Assembly (NCBI RefSeq): GCF_041435095.1
Contig: NZ_CP108025.1
Location: forward strand, 124,001 to 188,000
DNA: 64,000 nucleotides
Direction: 5' to 3'
Source: Kitasatospora sp. NBC_00315
Lineage (GTDB): Bacteria; Actinomycetota; Actinomycetes; Streptomycetales; Streptomycetaceae
The position numbers and the translations under genes were made by a program. The notes beneath the pieces are model-generated. The model saw only the letters and a list, made by a program, of their open reading frames with translations. It was not told the DNA's origin and did no database searches. Positions 1 to 23,054 of this stretch are shown in pieces (the stretch's first letter is position 1; every line of letters begins with the position of its first letter).

Positions 1-450
1 GAAGCCCATGTCGATTCCGGCGCTGAAGGCCAGCAGTGACGCGACGGTGATGATGCCGCCGGAGCCCTTGTTCAGCATGCTGGGAAGCGCGGCGTGGGCC
101 AGGGTGATGTGCGCGGTGGCGTTGAGCCGCCACAGGTTCTCGACCTCGGCGGCGTCGAACTCGGCCAGTGGCCGGTATGCGCTGGCGCCGGCGTTGGAGA
201 CGAGCAGATCGACCGGGCCGGTGGCGACCCTGTCGACGACGCGCTCCAGACCGCCGGTGGTGGCCAGGTCCGCGGGCAGGGCCTCGACGCCGACACCGGC
301 GTCGCGCAGCTGTGTGGCGACGGTGGCCAGCCGGTCGGCGCGTCGGGCGACCAGGACGAGATCGTATCCGGCCGCGCCCAGCACGTGCGCGGCGGCGGCG
401 CCGATACCGCTGCTGGCACCGGTGACCAGCGCGGTGGGACGGCCGGTCAC
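1..450 (-). CDS. Short-chain dehydrogenase/reductase (SDR), 3' end outside window
   Basis: The first 150 codons of an NAD(P)-dependent SDR oxidoreductase are present. The GTG start (448-450) shares bases with the TGA stop of the upstream hydrolase (GTGA overlap), so the two are translationally coupled. The N-terminus carries the Rossmann dinucleotide motif TGASSGIG at about residues 9-16, then an ARR stretch that usually sets cofactor preference, the SNAG motif (NNAG-type) near residue 83, and a serine in the VAS segment near residue 137. The catalytic YxxxK lies beyond the window edge. Substrate cannot be told. Pairing with an HSL-type esterase and a divergent MarR regulator suggests a small catabolic or detoxification operon unrelated to the PKS/NRPS cluster. 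Confidence 0.85.
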   Translation of the reverse strand, partial: MTGRPTALVTGASSGIGAAAAHVLGAAGYDLVLVARRADRLATVATQLRDAGVGVEALPADLATTGGLERVVDRVATGPVDLLVSNAGASAYRPLAEFDAAEVENLWRLNATAHITLAHAALPSMLNKGSGGIITVASLLAFSAGIDMGF

Positions 451-1352
451 GCGTCCGAGCCGATGGTCAGCCGGGTACGGAGGAAGGCTGCGGCCCGGTC
501 GAGTGCGGCGGCGGCTTCGTCCAGCACGGCGGCGAAGGCTTGGAAGACGTGCGGTGCTCCGGCGACGACGTCCAAGCTCACGTCGACGTTGTCGGAGGCG
601 GCCTTGGCAGCCAGTCGCAGGGCGTCGTCCAACAGCACCTCGTGGCTGCCGGCCTGGATGAGCAGCGGTGGTAGGCCGGACAGGTCGGCGAACAGCGGGC
701 TGGCCAGGTCGGTGCGCGGGTCGGCGCCGTTCAGGTAGTCGACGGCACGCACGCTCAGGGCGCGGCCGGTCATCGAGGGGTCGACGTCGGCCTTGGCGGT
801 GATGCTGTCGCCGGACTGCGTCAGGTCGATCCACGGGGACAGCAGCAGCGCGGCGGCGGGCTGGGGCAGCCCGGCGCGACGGGCGGCGATCAGGGTGGCC
901 ATGGCGAGCCCGGCACCGGCTGATTCCCCGGCGACAGCGATGTTCTCCGGCGCGATCCCGGCGTCCAGCAGCGCTCGGTAGGCGGCCAGGGCGTCGTCCA
1001 CGGCGGCCGGGAAGCGGTGTTCGGGGGCGAGGCGGTAGTCGACGGACACGATCTCGGCGCCGGTCCGGCGGGCGATGTTCGCCACGAGGTTGACGCTGGT
1101 CTCGGGGCTCCCGACGGCGTAGCCGCCGCCGTGGAAGTGCAGGATCGTGGCAGTGCGCGGCGCTTGGTCGATATTTACCCGCAGCGCCGGGATTCCGCCC
1201 AGTTCGGTCGGCTGCGTGCGCACGTCCGGCGGTATCGGGGCGGCGGTGAGCATGGCCCGGTAGACGGGGCGCGTCTGGACCGGATCGGCGGCCAGGTCGA
1301 GCCCGGCGCTGCGGAGCAGCGCGGTGACCTTGTCCATCTGGGTGGTGCTCAT
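447..1352 (-). CDS. Alpha/beta hydrolase of the hormone-sensitive lipase (HSL) family
   Basis: A 301-residue carboxylesterase-type hydrolase. The oxyanion-hole motif HGGG and the nucleophile elbow GESAG are present in the usual HSL order, followed by a C-terminal GAPHVFQ histidine and an acidic residue in the GSHEVLLDD region, giving a complete catalytic triad. I chose the ATG at 1350-1352 because GGAGAGG sits just upstream. A TTG six codons earlier would place that ribosome-binding sequence inside the gene. It overlaps the following SDR gene by a GTGA junction. The gene is divergent from a MarR-family regulator across a palindromic spacer, so it is probably that regulator's target. The natural substrate, a short ester or lactone, is unknown. 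Confidence 0.88.
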   Translation of the reverse strand: MSTTQMDKVTALLRSAGLDLAADPVQTRPVYRAMLTAAPIPPDVRTQPTELGGIPALRVNIDQAPRTATILHFHGGGYAVGSPETSVNLVANIARRTGAEIVSVDYRLAPEHRFPAAVDDALAAYRALLDAGIAPENIAVAGESAGAGLAMATLIAARRAGLPQPAAALLLSPWIDLTQSGDSITAKADVDPSMTGRALSVRAVDYLNGADPRTDLASPLFADLSGLPPLLIQAGSHEVLLDDALRLAAKAASDNVDVSLDVVAGAPHVFQAFAAVLDEAAAALDRAAAFLRTRLTIGSDA

Positions 1353-1390
1353 GGATATCGTCCTCTCCAAGTGGCCTTGGCATCGAGTTG

Positions 1391-1420
1391 CCTAAGAGCT
1401 AAGATACTAAGCACTTAGCT
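1391..1420. promoter_or_regulatory. Candidate MarR operator in divergent promoter region
   Basis: The 95-bp gap between the hydrolase and the marR-type gene holds three CTAAG elements (1392-1396, 1399-1403, 1407-1411) and one inverted CTTAG (1414-1418). CTAAG-CA-CTTAG at 1407-1418 is a perfect 5+5 palindrome, and AGCTAAG (1397-1403) with CTTAGCT (1414-1420) forms a wider inverted repeat. The AT-rich palindrome sits where a MarR dimer would block both divergent promoters. Binding by the neighbouring regulator is inferred from position. Confidence 0.6.
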
Positions 1421-1447
1421 AAATCGACCGCAACCCCAAGGAGAACC

Positions 1448-1870
1448 GTGACCGGCGAGGACCTGCTCCGGCTGCTCGTACGCACCCAGATCCACCTGTG
1501 GGAGGCGGCCGACTCGGCCCTGCGCGACACTCACGACCTGCCGCTGGCCCGCTACCTGCCCATGCGCGTCATCGAGCAGGTCCCCGACTGCCGTATCCAG
1601 GACATCGCCGAACAACTCGCGATCACCAACAGCGGCGCCAGCCAGGCCGTCGACAAGATCGAGCGATCCGGGCACGCCCAGCGCCGGCCCAACCCCACCG
1701 ACCGCCGCTCCTCGGTGGTGGAACTGACCGCATCGGGACGCGAACTGCTGGACGCCGCAGCCAAGACGCTCGACCAGGAAATGCGGCGGAACCTCAAAGT
1801 GCTGCCGGAAACAGCCCGCCGACAGATGGCCGACAGCCTTGAGGCGCTGCTCGCACCGCTCCCTGACTGA
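1448..1870 (+). CDS. MarR-family transcriptional regulator
   Basis: A 140-residue winged-helix regulator. The DNA-binding core is visible at about residues 40-95: IQDIAEQLAITNSGAS forms the helix-turn-helix, VDKIERSGH follows as in MarR proteins, and the wing contains NPTDRRSSVVELTASG, matching the conserved DxRxxxxxLT signature. Length is typical for the family. The GTG start at 1448 follows AAGGAG (1438-1443). It is transcribed away from the hydrolase-SDR pair, and the spacer carries CTAAG/CTTAG palindromes. The usual logic would be ligand-relieved repression of itself and the divergent esterase operon. The ligand is unknown. Nothing ties it to the biosynthetic cluster that begins 2 kb away. 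Confidence 0.88.
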   Translation: MTGEDLLRLLVRTQIHLWEAADSALRDTHDLPLARYLPMRVIEQVPDCRIQDIAEQLAITNSGASQAVDKIERSGHAQRRPNPTDRRSSVVELTASGRELLDAAAKTLDQEMRRNLKVLPETARRQMADSLEALLAPLPD

Positions 1871-2588
1871 ACCCGACCAGACTGCACGCACTACTCAAGA
1901 TCGCGTACATGCCCCCCGACCACGCCGCCTGACGGCCTCACCCCTGCCAGAACGGCGACTCGAGAGACGAACGCGCTCAGACCCCCGTTCGGACACGATC
2001 GTGACTCGTGCGAGGATCCCGCCATGGCCAACCTCGGTACTTCCTCTCCAGGGCGCCGCGCACGTACCCCGTGGCCGCGTGGAGCGGCGCCGGGCCGGCG
2101 GGGTTCCGCGGTCGCCGCGCTGGGCGCACTGCTGGACCGCTCGCTGGTGCAGATCGCTGACGCCTCCTCGGACGCCCGCTGCCCCGCCCCGGAGCGCCAC
2201 CACGGTGCCGACGACCCGCACCACCACGGTGCCGACCTTGGCGGTCGCGTCGCCGGCGGGATCTACGGTCCCACGGCGCGGGGTGGTAGCCGGCGTCGGA
2301 GACCTTCCCCTGCGGGTCCTTCGAGCCGCCCACGGCAGAAATCGTCGGGCCGATCCCGGAGGACCGACCTCCATCTCACACCCAGCACCGCGTCCAGAAG
2401 CTCCTACTCGACGCCTCCTTCAGCGTTCGTGGCACACGACCAGCGGAAACGTCGACTCCCCGGCCTTGGGGGTCACCTCAGTATTCAAGTCGACCATCGG
2501 TTGGTCGCGTTGGGGACGGCGGCCGTGGCTGTCCATGCGGTAGCCTCGCTGCATTCGGCAGCCGACCAGAGACACGGGTGGAACAACG
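1871..2588. other. 718-bp gap with no convincing gene
   Basis: Several open frames cross this stretch on both strands, but all are arginine/proline/serine-rich, lack recognisable motifs and show no coherent codon-position pattern. I found no insertion-sequence ends, tRNA or strong hairpin. The promoter of the downstream hypothetical gene must lie in its last part. It may be decayed sequence at the border of the biosynthetic cluster. Confidence 0.5.
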
Positions 2589-3005
2589 GTGACCCAGGAA
2601 GCCAACAAGAGCGGCTGGTTGAACCCTGAACCGCGGCCGGACCTGGTGTCGCGCGCGGCGGAGTTCCTGCCGCCGGGCAGCGAGATCCGGCAGGCGTTCA
2701 TCGCGCAGAGCGCGCCGAACTTCCTGTTCTTCGTCGTGACGTACATGACCGGTCTGACGATGCTCGTCAACAAGTACCGGTGCGTGGCCGTCACGAAGGA
2801 CGAGATCTACGTGCTCGACAGCACCAAGCTGTCCGGCGGCGCCAGCCCGCAGAAGCTGCTGGGCACGATGCCGCGCCGCACCAAGCTCGGTCCGGGCCAA
2901 GGCAACTGGTGGACGATCGAGCTCCTCGGCGAGAAGCACTGGGTGCACAAGCGCTTCTTCGAGCAGCTCGCGGCCGCCGACCGGGAGGCCGGCTTCACCG
3001 CGTAG
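2589..3005 (+). CDS. Conserved hypothetical protein, 138 aa
   Basis: The 138-residue protein begins at a GTG preceded by a weak GGTGG sequence about 8 bases upstream. It has a hydrophobic segment around residues 45-60 (FLFFVVTYMTGL), then a block alternating charged and hydrophobic residues (KYRCVAVTKDEIYVLDS, then PRRTKLGP and HWVHKRF) that suggests a small beta-rich, PH-like fold. Proteins of this look are common in streptomycetes, but I know of no characterised member, and no catalytic motif is visible. It stands alone on the plus strand, with decayed sequence after it. One hydrophobic segment makes weak membrane association possible. No function is assigned. Confidence 0.65.
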   Translation: MTQEANKSGWLNPEPRPDLVSRAAEFLPPGSEIRQAFIAQSAPNFLFFVVTYMTGLTMLVNKYRCVAVTKDEIYVLDSTKLSGGASPQKLLGTMPRRTKLGPGQGNWWTIELLGEKHWVHKRFFEQLAAADREAGFTA

Positions 3006-3240
3006 GGCTCGCAGGTGGAGCGGCCGGTGGACGCGGTGGCCGTGGGACGAGGAGGTCTGGTCCCCGGCGACCGCGTCTGTCGTGTGCGGGGACGAAACGG
3101 CGGGCTGTCGCCGGCCAGGACGAGGCATACCGGCCGGCCGGCTCCGCCCACGGCAGCTTCGTCAGCCGCGGCCGCTCCCGCATCCACCGCTCGGTCTTCA
3201 CCTCGTACACCGCCCGTGGGGCGACGGTGAGCGGGTTCGG

Positions 3241-3618
3241 TCACAGCACCAGGTCGAAGAGGTCCACGACCACCGCCAGGCACTTCTTGATCACCGCGTC
3301 CTCCGCCTCCCGCGAGGTGTCCTCGTCGTGGGAGAACAGGCCGTGGTCCCGGAATCCCGCCGCCAGGTCGGCCCGGTCGTCGGCCGCGTTCCACACCGTC
3401 CAGAACAGCGACCCGACGGTCGGTTAGCACGGCGGCGGGTCGAGAGCGGCCAGGCGCTCCAGCACGGCCCGCACGGCGGGATTGCGCGGGACGGTGGCCA
3501 CGAAGGCCGCAGCCCGGTCGTCGATGGTGCCCGTGGCGGCCGGGGCCCGCAGGGAGTCGGCGGTCAGGTGGTCGAGGGCTCGGTGGTCGCGGGCGTCCGC
3601 GTAGTTCAGCAGCGGCAC
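3241..3618 (-). pseudogene. Broken small gene with an in-frame TAA; decayed region 3006-3657
   Basis: On the minus strand a frame starting with GTG at 3618 encodes a plausible 64-residue peptide (beginning VPLLNYADARDH) and is then cut by TAA at 3424-3426. The same frame resumes with an equally protein-like 60-residue stretch (SLFWTVWNAADDRADLAAGF... ending FDLVL) that stops at TGA 3241-3243. The second half has no start codon of its own, so the simplest reading is one small protein gene broken by a nonsense mutation. Past 3240 the same frame again looks protein-like (YEVKTERWMRERPRL) and then degenerates. I do not recognise the family. The remnants lie just outside the terminator of the cluster. 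Confidence 0.4.
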
Positions 3619-3657
3619 CCGCGCGACCCTGCCACCACCGCTGGGACGAGCCGGTGC

Positions 3658-3723
3658 GAGCCGCTGAACCGGTGCCGCCGGCGGGAGGTCGAAGTCCCGT
3701 CGGCGGCACCGGTTCAGCGGCTC
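3658..3723 (-). terminator. Strong factor-independent terminator at left end of the cluster
   Basis: Arms 3658-3686 and 3695-3723 are complementary over 29 bp with one mismatch (a possible G-U pair in RNA), around an 8-base loop. The hairpin begins 8 bases after the stop codon of the radical SAM gene, so it ends transcription of the minus-strand operon decarboxylase - PKS-A - radical SAM. There is no long T run, as is usual in streptomycetes. It marks the cluster border. Confidence 0.85.
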
Positions 3724-3730
3724 GGGGTTC

Positions 3731-5371
3731 TCAAGTCGTCGCGAACTCGAACCGCGACGGGGCCATGTCCACCGCTGCGACCGCCTTGTAGAGCTGCCCG
3801 TTCAGGGACTGGAGCCGTATCTGGTCCGGAACGGGGAGGCTGCGCTCGCGCATGATCTCCTGCGAGACCCGCAGGATCGGCTTGAGCTCGGTGACGCCCA
3901 GGCCCTTGCCGTCCAGGTAGGGCAGCGCCCAGAAGTCGAAGTCGTACAGCGGCAGCCAGGTCGACTCGGTCACCTCGTCGAACATGACGTCGCACCAGCG
4001 GGCGGCCTCGACGGAGTTCATGGTGCGGTGCGACCAGTCGTAGGCCGAGCCCTCGATGCCGTGCATCTCCTTGCGCTGGTAGACCGGGGCCTTCGGGTTG
4101 CCCCACCATGCCTGGGCGCGCCAGAACGTCGGGCCGGTCTCGTTGAGGAAGTTGATGGTGTTGCGGATCGTCTTCTCGTTCTCGCCGGGGAATCCGACGA
4201 TGATCGAGGCGAAGGTGGTGATGCCGCGCTGCTTCAACTGGGCGATGCCGTTGCGGTACTGGGCGTCCTGCGCGAGCTTGTTCATCGCCGCCAGGATGTC
4301 CTGGTCGCCGGACTCGATGCCCAGGAACACGCCCTTGCAGCCGCTCGCGGCCGCCAGGTCGAAGGTCTCCTCGTCGCGGGCGTTCGAGCAGCGGAAGTAG
4401 GAGTACCAGTTGAGGCCGAGGTCCTCCTCGATGAGCATCCGGCACAGTTCCTTGAACCGCTTCGGCGGCACGTTGAAGGTGTCGTCGACGAACACCAGGT
4501 TCTTGACGCCCAACTCGGCCATCGCGCGCAGCTCGTGGCGGATGGCCTCCACCGAGGCGGTGGTCAGCGCGCCGGCCCGCTGCGGGTAGTCGCAGAAGCT
4601 GCACTTGAAGGCGCAGCTGCGGGCGGTGCGGGTCTGGGCGGTGGCGCCGATCACGGACGGGTGGAAGCCGGACCAGTCGATCGTGGCGTGGTCGAGGTCG
4701 TTGGCCTCGGGCGTCTTGGGCCCGGGGACCCAGCTGCCGCCGACCTGGGTGATGACGTTGGCCAGGCCCTGCGGCGAGCGGCCGGCCTTGACGGCGCGGG
4801 TCAGCTCGACCAGCGCGGTCTCGCCCTGCGACTCGACGACGTAGCTGTCCGCGCCCATGCCGTGCAGCAGGGCCTGTGCCATGTCGGTGACACCATCGAG
4901 GCAGATGTTGTCGACCAGCGGGCCGCCGACGACGATGTGCGCGTTCGGGGCGTAGTAGCGGATGAAGTCGACGACCGGCAGCACGGGCATGATGTTGACG
5001 TAGAAGGTGGTCGTCACGGCGACGACGGCGGGCCCGAGCTCCAGCAGGTCGGCAAGGCGTTCCTGCTCGGCGCTGAACAGCGACACGGTCTGGGCGGTCA
5101 GGTCGGCCTTGCGCAGGAAGTTGGTGAGGTAGATGCCGGCGAGGTTGTGCACCTCGCCGACGTGGTACTTGTCGTTGCGGCCGGTCGCCTTGTTGCGCAG
5201 GGTGCTCAGGGCGTCCATCCAGGACAGTTGGCGCCCGTCGACCTCCATGAACTCCTTGCTGTAGATCTGTTGGGTGGGCGAGCCCGCTCCGGTGCTCTCG
5301 CACATGGCGCGGTAGTCCTGGAAGTCGCCCTCGTTGTAGCCGATGATCACGCAGTCCAGTGGTTCCGTCAT
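3731..5371 (-). CDS. Cobalamin-binding radical SAM enzyme, PhpK-like
   Basis: A 546-residue enzyme. The iron-sulfur motif CAFKCSFCDYP (CxxxCxxC) lies near residue 275. The preceding ~220 residues form a cobalamin-binding-type Rossmann region (VVGGPLVDN), and the N-terminus (DCVIIGYNEGDF) resembles the PhpK group of B12-dependent radical SAM methyltransferases. The GIESGDQ and ASIIVGFPGE segments are typical of radical SAM barrels. I start at the internal ATG 5369-5371, preceded by AGGAG, not at an ATG 20 codons upstream without a good ribosome site. It is the last gene of the PKS-A operon, 88 bases after PKS-A and directly before the terminator. A role in C-methylation or another radical modification of the polyketide is likely but unproven. 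The DxHxxG cobalamin motif is not obvious. Confidence 0.8.
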   Translation of the reverse strand: MTEPLDCVIIGYNEGDFQDYRAMCESTGAGSPTQQIYSKEFMEVDGRQLSWMDALSTLRNKATGRNDKYHVGEVHNLAGIYLTNFLRKADLTAQTVSLFSAEQERLADLLELGPAVVAVTTTFYVNIMPVLPVVDFIRYYAPNAHIVVGGPLVDNICLDGVTDMAQALLHGMGADSYVVESQGETALVELTRAVKAGRSPQGLANVITQVGGSWVPGPKTPEANDLDHATIDWSGFHPSVIGATAQTRTARSCAFKCSFCDYPQRAGALTTASVEAIRHELRAMAELGVKNLVFVDDTFNVPPKRFKELCRMLIEEDLGLNWYSYFRCSNARDEETFDLAAASGCKGVFLGIESGDQDILAAMNKLAQDAQYRNGIAQLKQRGITTFASIIVGFPGENEKTIRNTINFLNETGPTFWRAQAWWGNPKAPVYQRKEMHGIEGSAYDWSHRTMNSVEAARWCDVMFDEVTESTWLPLYDFDFWALPYLDGKGLGVTELKPILRVSQEIMRERSLPVPDQIRLQSLNGQLYKAVAAVDMAPSRFEFATT

Positions 5372-5459
5372 GAGTTCCGTCTCCTGTGTGTCCCAGCGGA
5401 TCGGGTGCGGATGTGCCCCCGGATGTTGCACGGCGCGTGGCCCCGTGGCGTGGCCCGGC

Positions 5460-21569
<16,110 letters not shown>

Positions 21570-21672
21570 CGACTCGCTCCGCTCCGGAATAGGCACAGCA
21601 CAACAAGCTCGGCAACAGGCAAAGCAGCAGGCCCGGCAGCGGGCCCGGCGACAGGCACGGGGATCGACTCGG

Positions 21673-22932
21673 TCATCGCGGCGAACGGCTGTGCACGAGC
21701 TGCGACGCGGAGACCACTGCGCCGCCGTGCACGGCGACCTCGGTCGGCGCCGGCCGCCCGAGGAACATCAGCAGGCTGGCGGTCGGCCCGTACGCGCCGG
21801 TGTTGGGGATGGCCACCAGGTCGCCGGGTTCCAGCGCGGGCAGCTCGATCTCCCGGCCGAGGACGTCGCCGGGCGTGCACAGCGGGCCGACCAGCGAGGC
21901 ACGGGCGGTCGGGCCGCCGGTCCGGCCGGGGGCGACGGGCCGGGCGGCGACCGGCAGCAGCCGGCCCAGTCCGGACATGCCGCCGAAGGTGTTGATCCCG
22001 GCGTCGGTGATCACGAAGGTGCGGCCGCGGCTCACCTTGACGTTGGTCACGCCGGCCAGCAGCGTGCCGCAGCCGCCGGCCAGGTAGCGGCCGCTCTCGA
22101 ACGCGATCCTCGGCGTGCCGTCCCGCCAGCCCGGGACCGCCAGGTCCAGCGCGGCCGTCAGCTCGGCGCGCAGCTTGGGGTAGTCGGTCCGGGGGCCGGG
22201 GACGCCGTAGGGAACGCTGAAACCGCCGCCGATGTCCAGCACCCGCAGCGGCAGGTCCAGGCTGCGGCTCAGCTCGGCCGCGAAGCGCAGGGTGTTGCCG
22301 AACTCGGCGATCAGGTTCTCCTCGTCCGCGCAGTTGCTCAGCGGGAAGAAGTGCAGGCCGGCGAGGTCGACGGCGCTCAGGCCGCCGGAACGCAGTTCCG
22401 CCAGCGCCTGCGGCAGCGCCTCGCTGTCGAAGCCGAACTGGGTCGGCGTGCCGGTCATCCGGATGCTGGTGGTGGCGCTCGCCGACGAGGCGTTGACCCG
22501 CAGCAGCGCCTCGACCCGGGCCCCGCAGCGGGCGGCCACGGCGTCCAAACGGCGCACGTCGGTGACGGAGTCGGTGGAGAACAGGCGGACACCGGAGCGG
22601 ATCGCCTCGTCGAGTTCGCGTTCGGTCTTGCCGGGGCCGGTGTACAGGCAGTCGGCGCCGGACAGGCCGGCCTCCAGCGCGGCGGCGAGCTCGCCGGTGG
22701 AGCTGATCTCCGCGCCGCAGCCGGGCGCGCCGGGCTGCGACGTGGCCAGGGCGCGGACCAGGTCGGGGTGCGGGTTGGCCTTGAGCGCGTAGTAGACGTC
22801 GACGCCCTCGGGCAGCCAGGAGAACAGGGCGGACTTGGCCTCGGCGATGTCGTCGAGGTCGTAGACGTACAGCGGGGTCCCGTACTGCTCGGCCAGCTGA
22901 GCGTGCAGTTCTTCATCACCGAGGCGTGGCAT
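21673..22932 (-). CDS. PLP-dependent fold-III decarboxylase, VinO/BtrK-like
   Basis: A 419-residue member of the diaminopimelate/ornithine decarboxylase fold-III family. The PLP lysine is in YALKANPHP (~residue 50). The phosphate-binding [10 protein letters not shown], the ESGRYLAG segment, the [10 protein letters not shown] motif and a late [10 protein letters not shown] segment are all in family order. The active-site cysteine region reads GPLCTPGD. In butirosin (BtrK) and vicenistatin (VinO), such enzymes decarboxylate an amino acid held on an ACP. Given the glutamate mutase and VinN-like ligase nearby, the likely reaction is 3-methylaspartyl-ACP to 3-aminoisobutyryl-ACP. The ATG at 22930-22932 has no ribosome-binding sequence and lies 7 bases after a TAGATT -10 box, so the mRNA appears leaderless. 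PKS-A follows 103 bases downstream, probably in the same transcript. Confidence 0.85.
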   Translation of the reverse strand: MPRLGDEELHAQLAEQYGTPLYVYDLDDIAEAKSALFSWLPEGVDVYYALKANPHPDLVRALATSQPGAPGCGAEISSTGELAAALEAGLSGADCLYTGPGKTERELDEAIRSGVRLFSTDSVTDVRRLDAVAARCGARVEALLRVNASSASATTSIRMTGTPTQFGFDSEALPQALAELRSGGLSAVDLAGLHFFPLSNCADEENLIAEFGNTLRFAAELSRSLDLPLRVLDIGGGFSVPYGVPGPRTDYPKLRAELTAALDLAVPGWRDGTPRIAFESGRYLAGGCGTLLAGVTNVKVSRGRTFVITDAGINTFGGMSGLGRLLPVAARPVAPGRTGGPTARASLVGPLCTPGDVLGREIELPALEPGDLVAIPNTGAYGPTASLLMFLGRPAPTEVAVHGGAVVSASQLVHSRSPR

Positions 22933-22939
22933 GGCCGCG

Positions 22940-23026
22940 AATCTAGGCGGGAGCCCGAAACGGCCGGTACCCCTAGCACCGGCTGCGGAGGCTCGGCCGG
23001 ACGGGCACTAGGGGTACCGGTAGGGG
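22940..23026 (-). promoter_or_regulatory. Promoter with TAGGGG activator site and perfect 13-bp inverted repeat
   Basis: On the minus strand, CTAGGGGTACCGG (22976 down to 22964) is followed 18 bases later by TAGATT (22945-22940), an exact HrdB-type -10, and 7 bases later by the decarboxylase ATG. The same 13-mer occurs inverted at 23008-23020, with a further TAGGGG at 23021-23026. From TAGGGG to the -10 is 24 bases, the same spacing as at two other cluster promoters, so TAGGGG probably replaces a -35 box as an activator site. Confidence 0.7.
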
Positions 23027-23054
23027 ACGGGTGTCGGGGTATGGCACCCAGGGG

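Noticed and set aside
2024..2629. A possible 201-aa gene in the gap after marR
   Set aside because: Low-complexity Arg/Ser/His-rich translation with no family resemblance. It also runs through the start of the better supported hypothetical gene.
21597..21660. Repeated GCCTG/CAGGC elements between the decarboxylase and PKS-A
   Set aside because: Short and irregular. No clear hairpin, promoter or regulator pattern could be supported.
21673..22932. Housekeeping diaminopimelate decarboxylase (lysA)
   Set aside because: The fold is shared, but the gene is embedded between PKS genes with glutamate mutase and ACP ligase nearby, as for VinO/BtrK-type enzymes.
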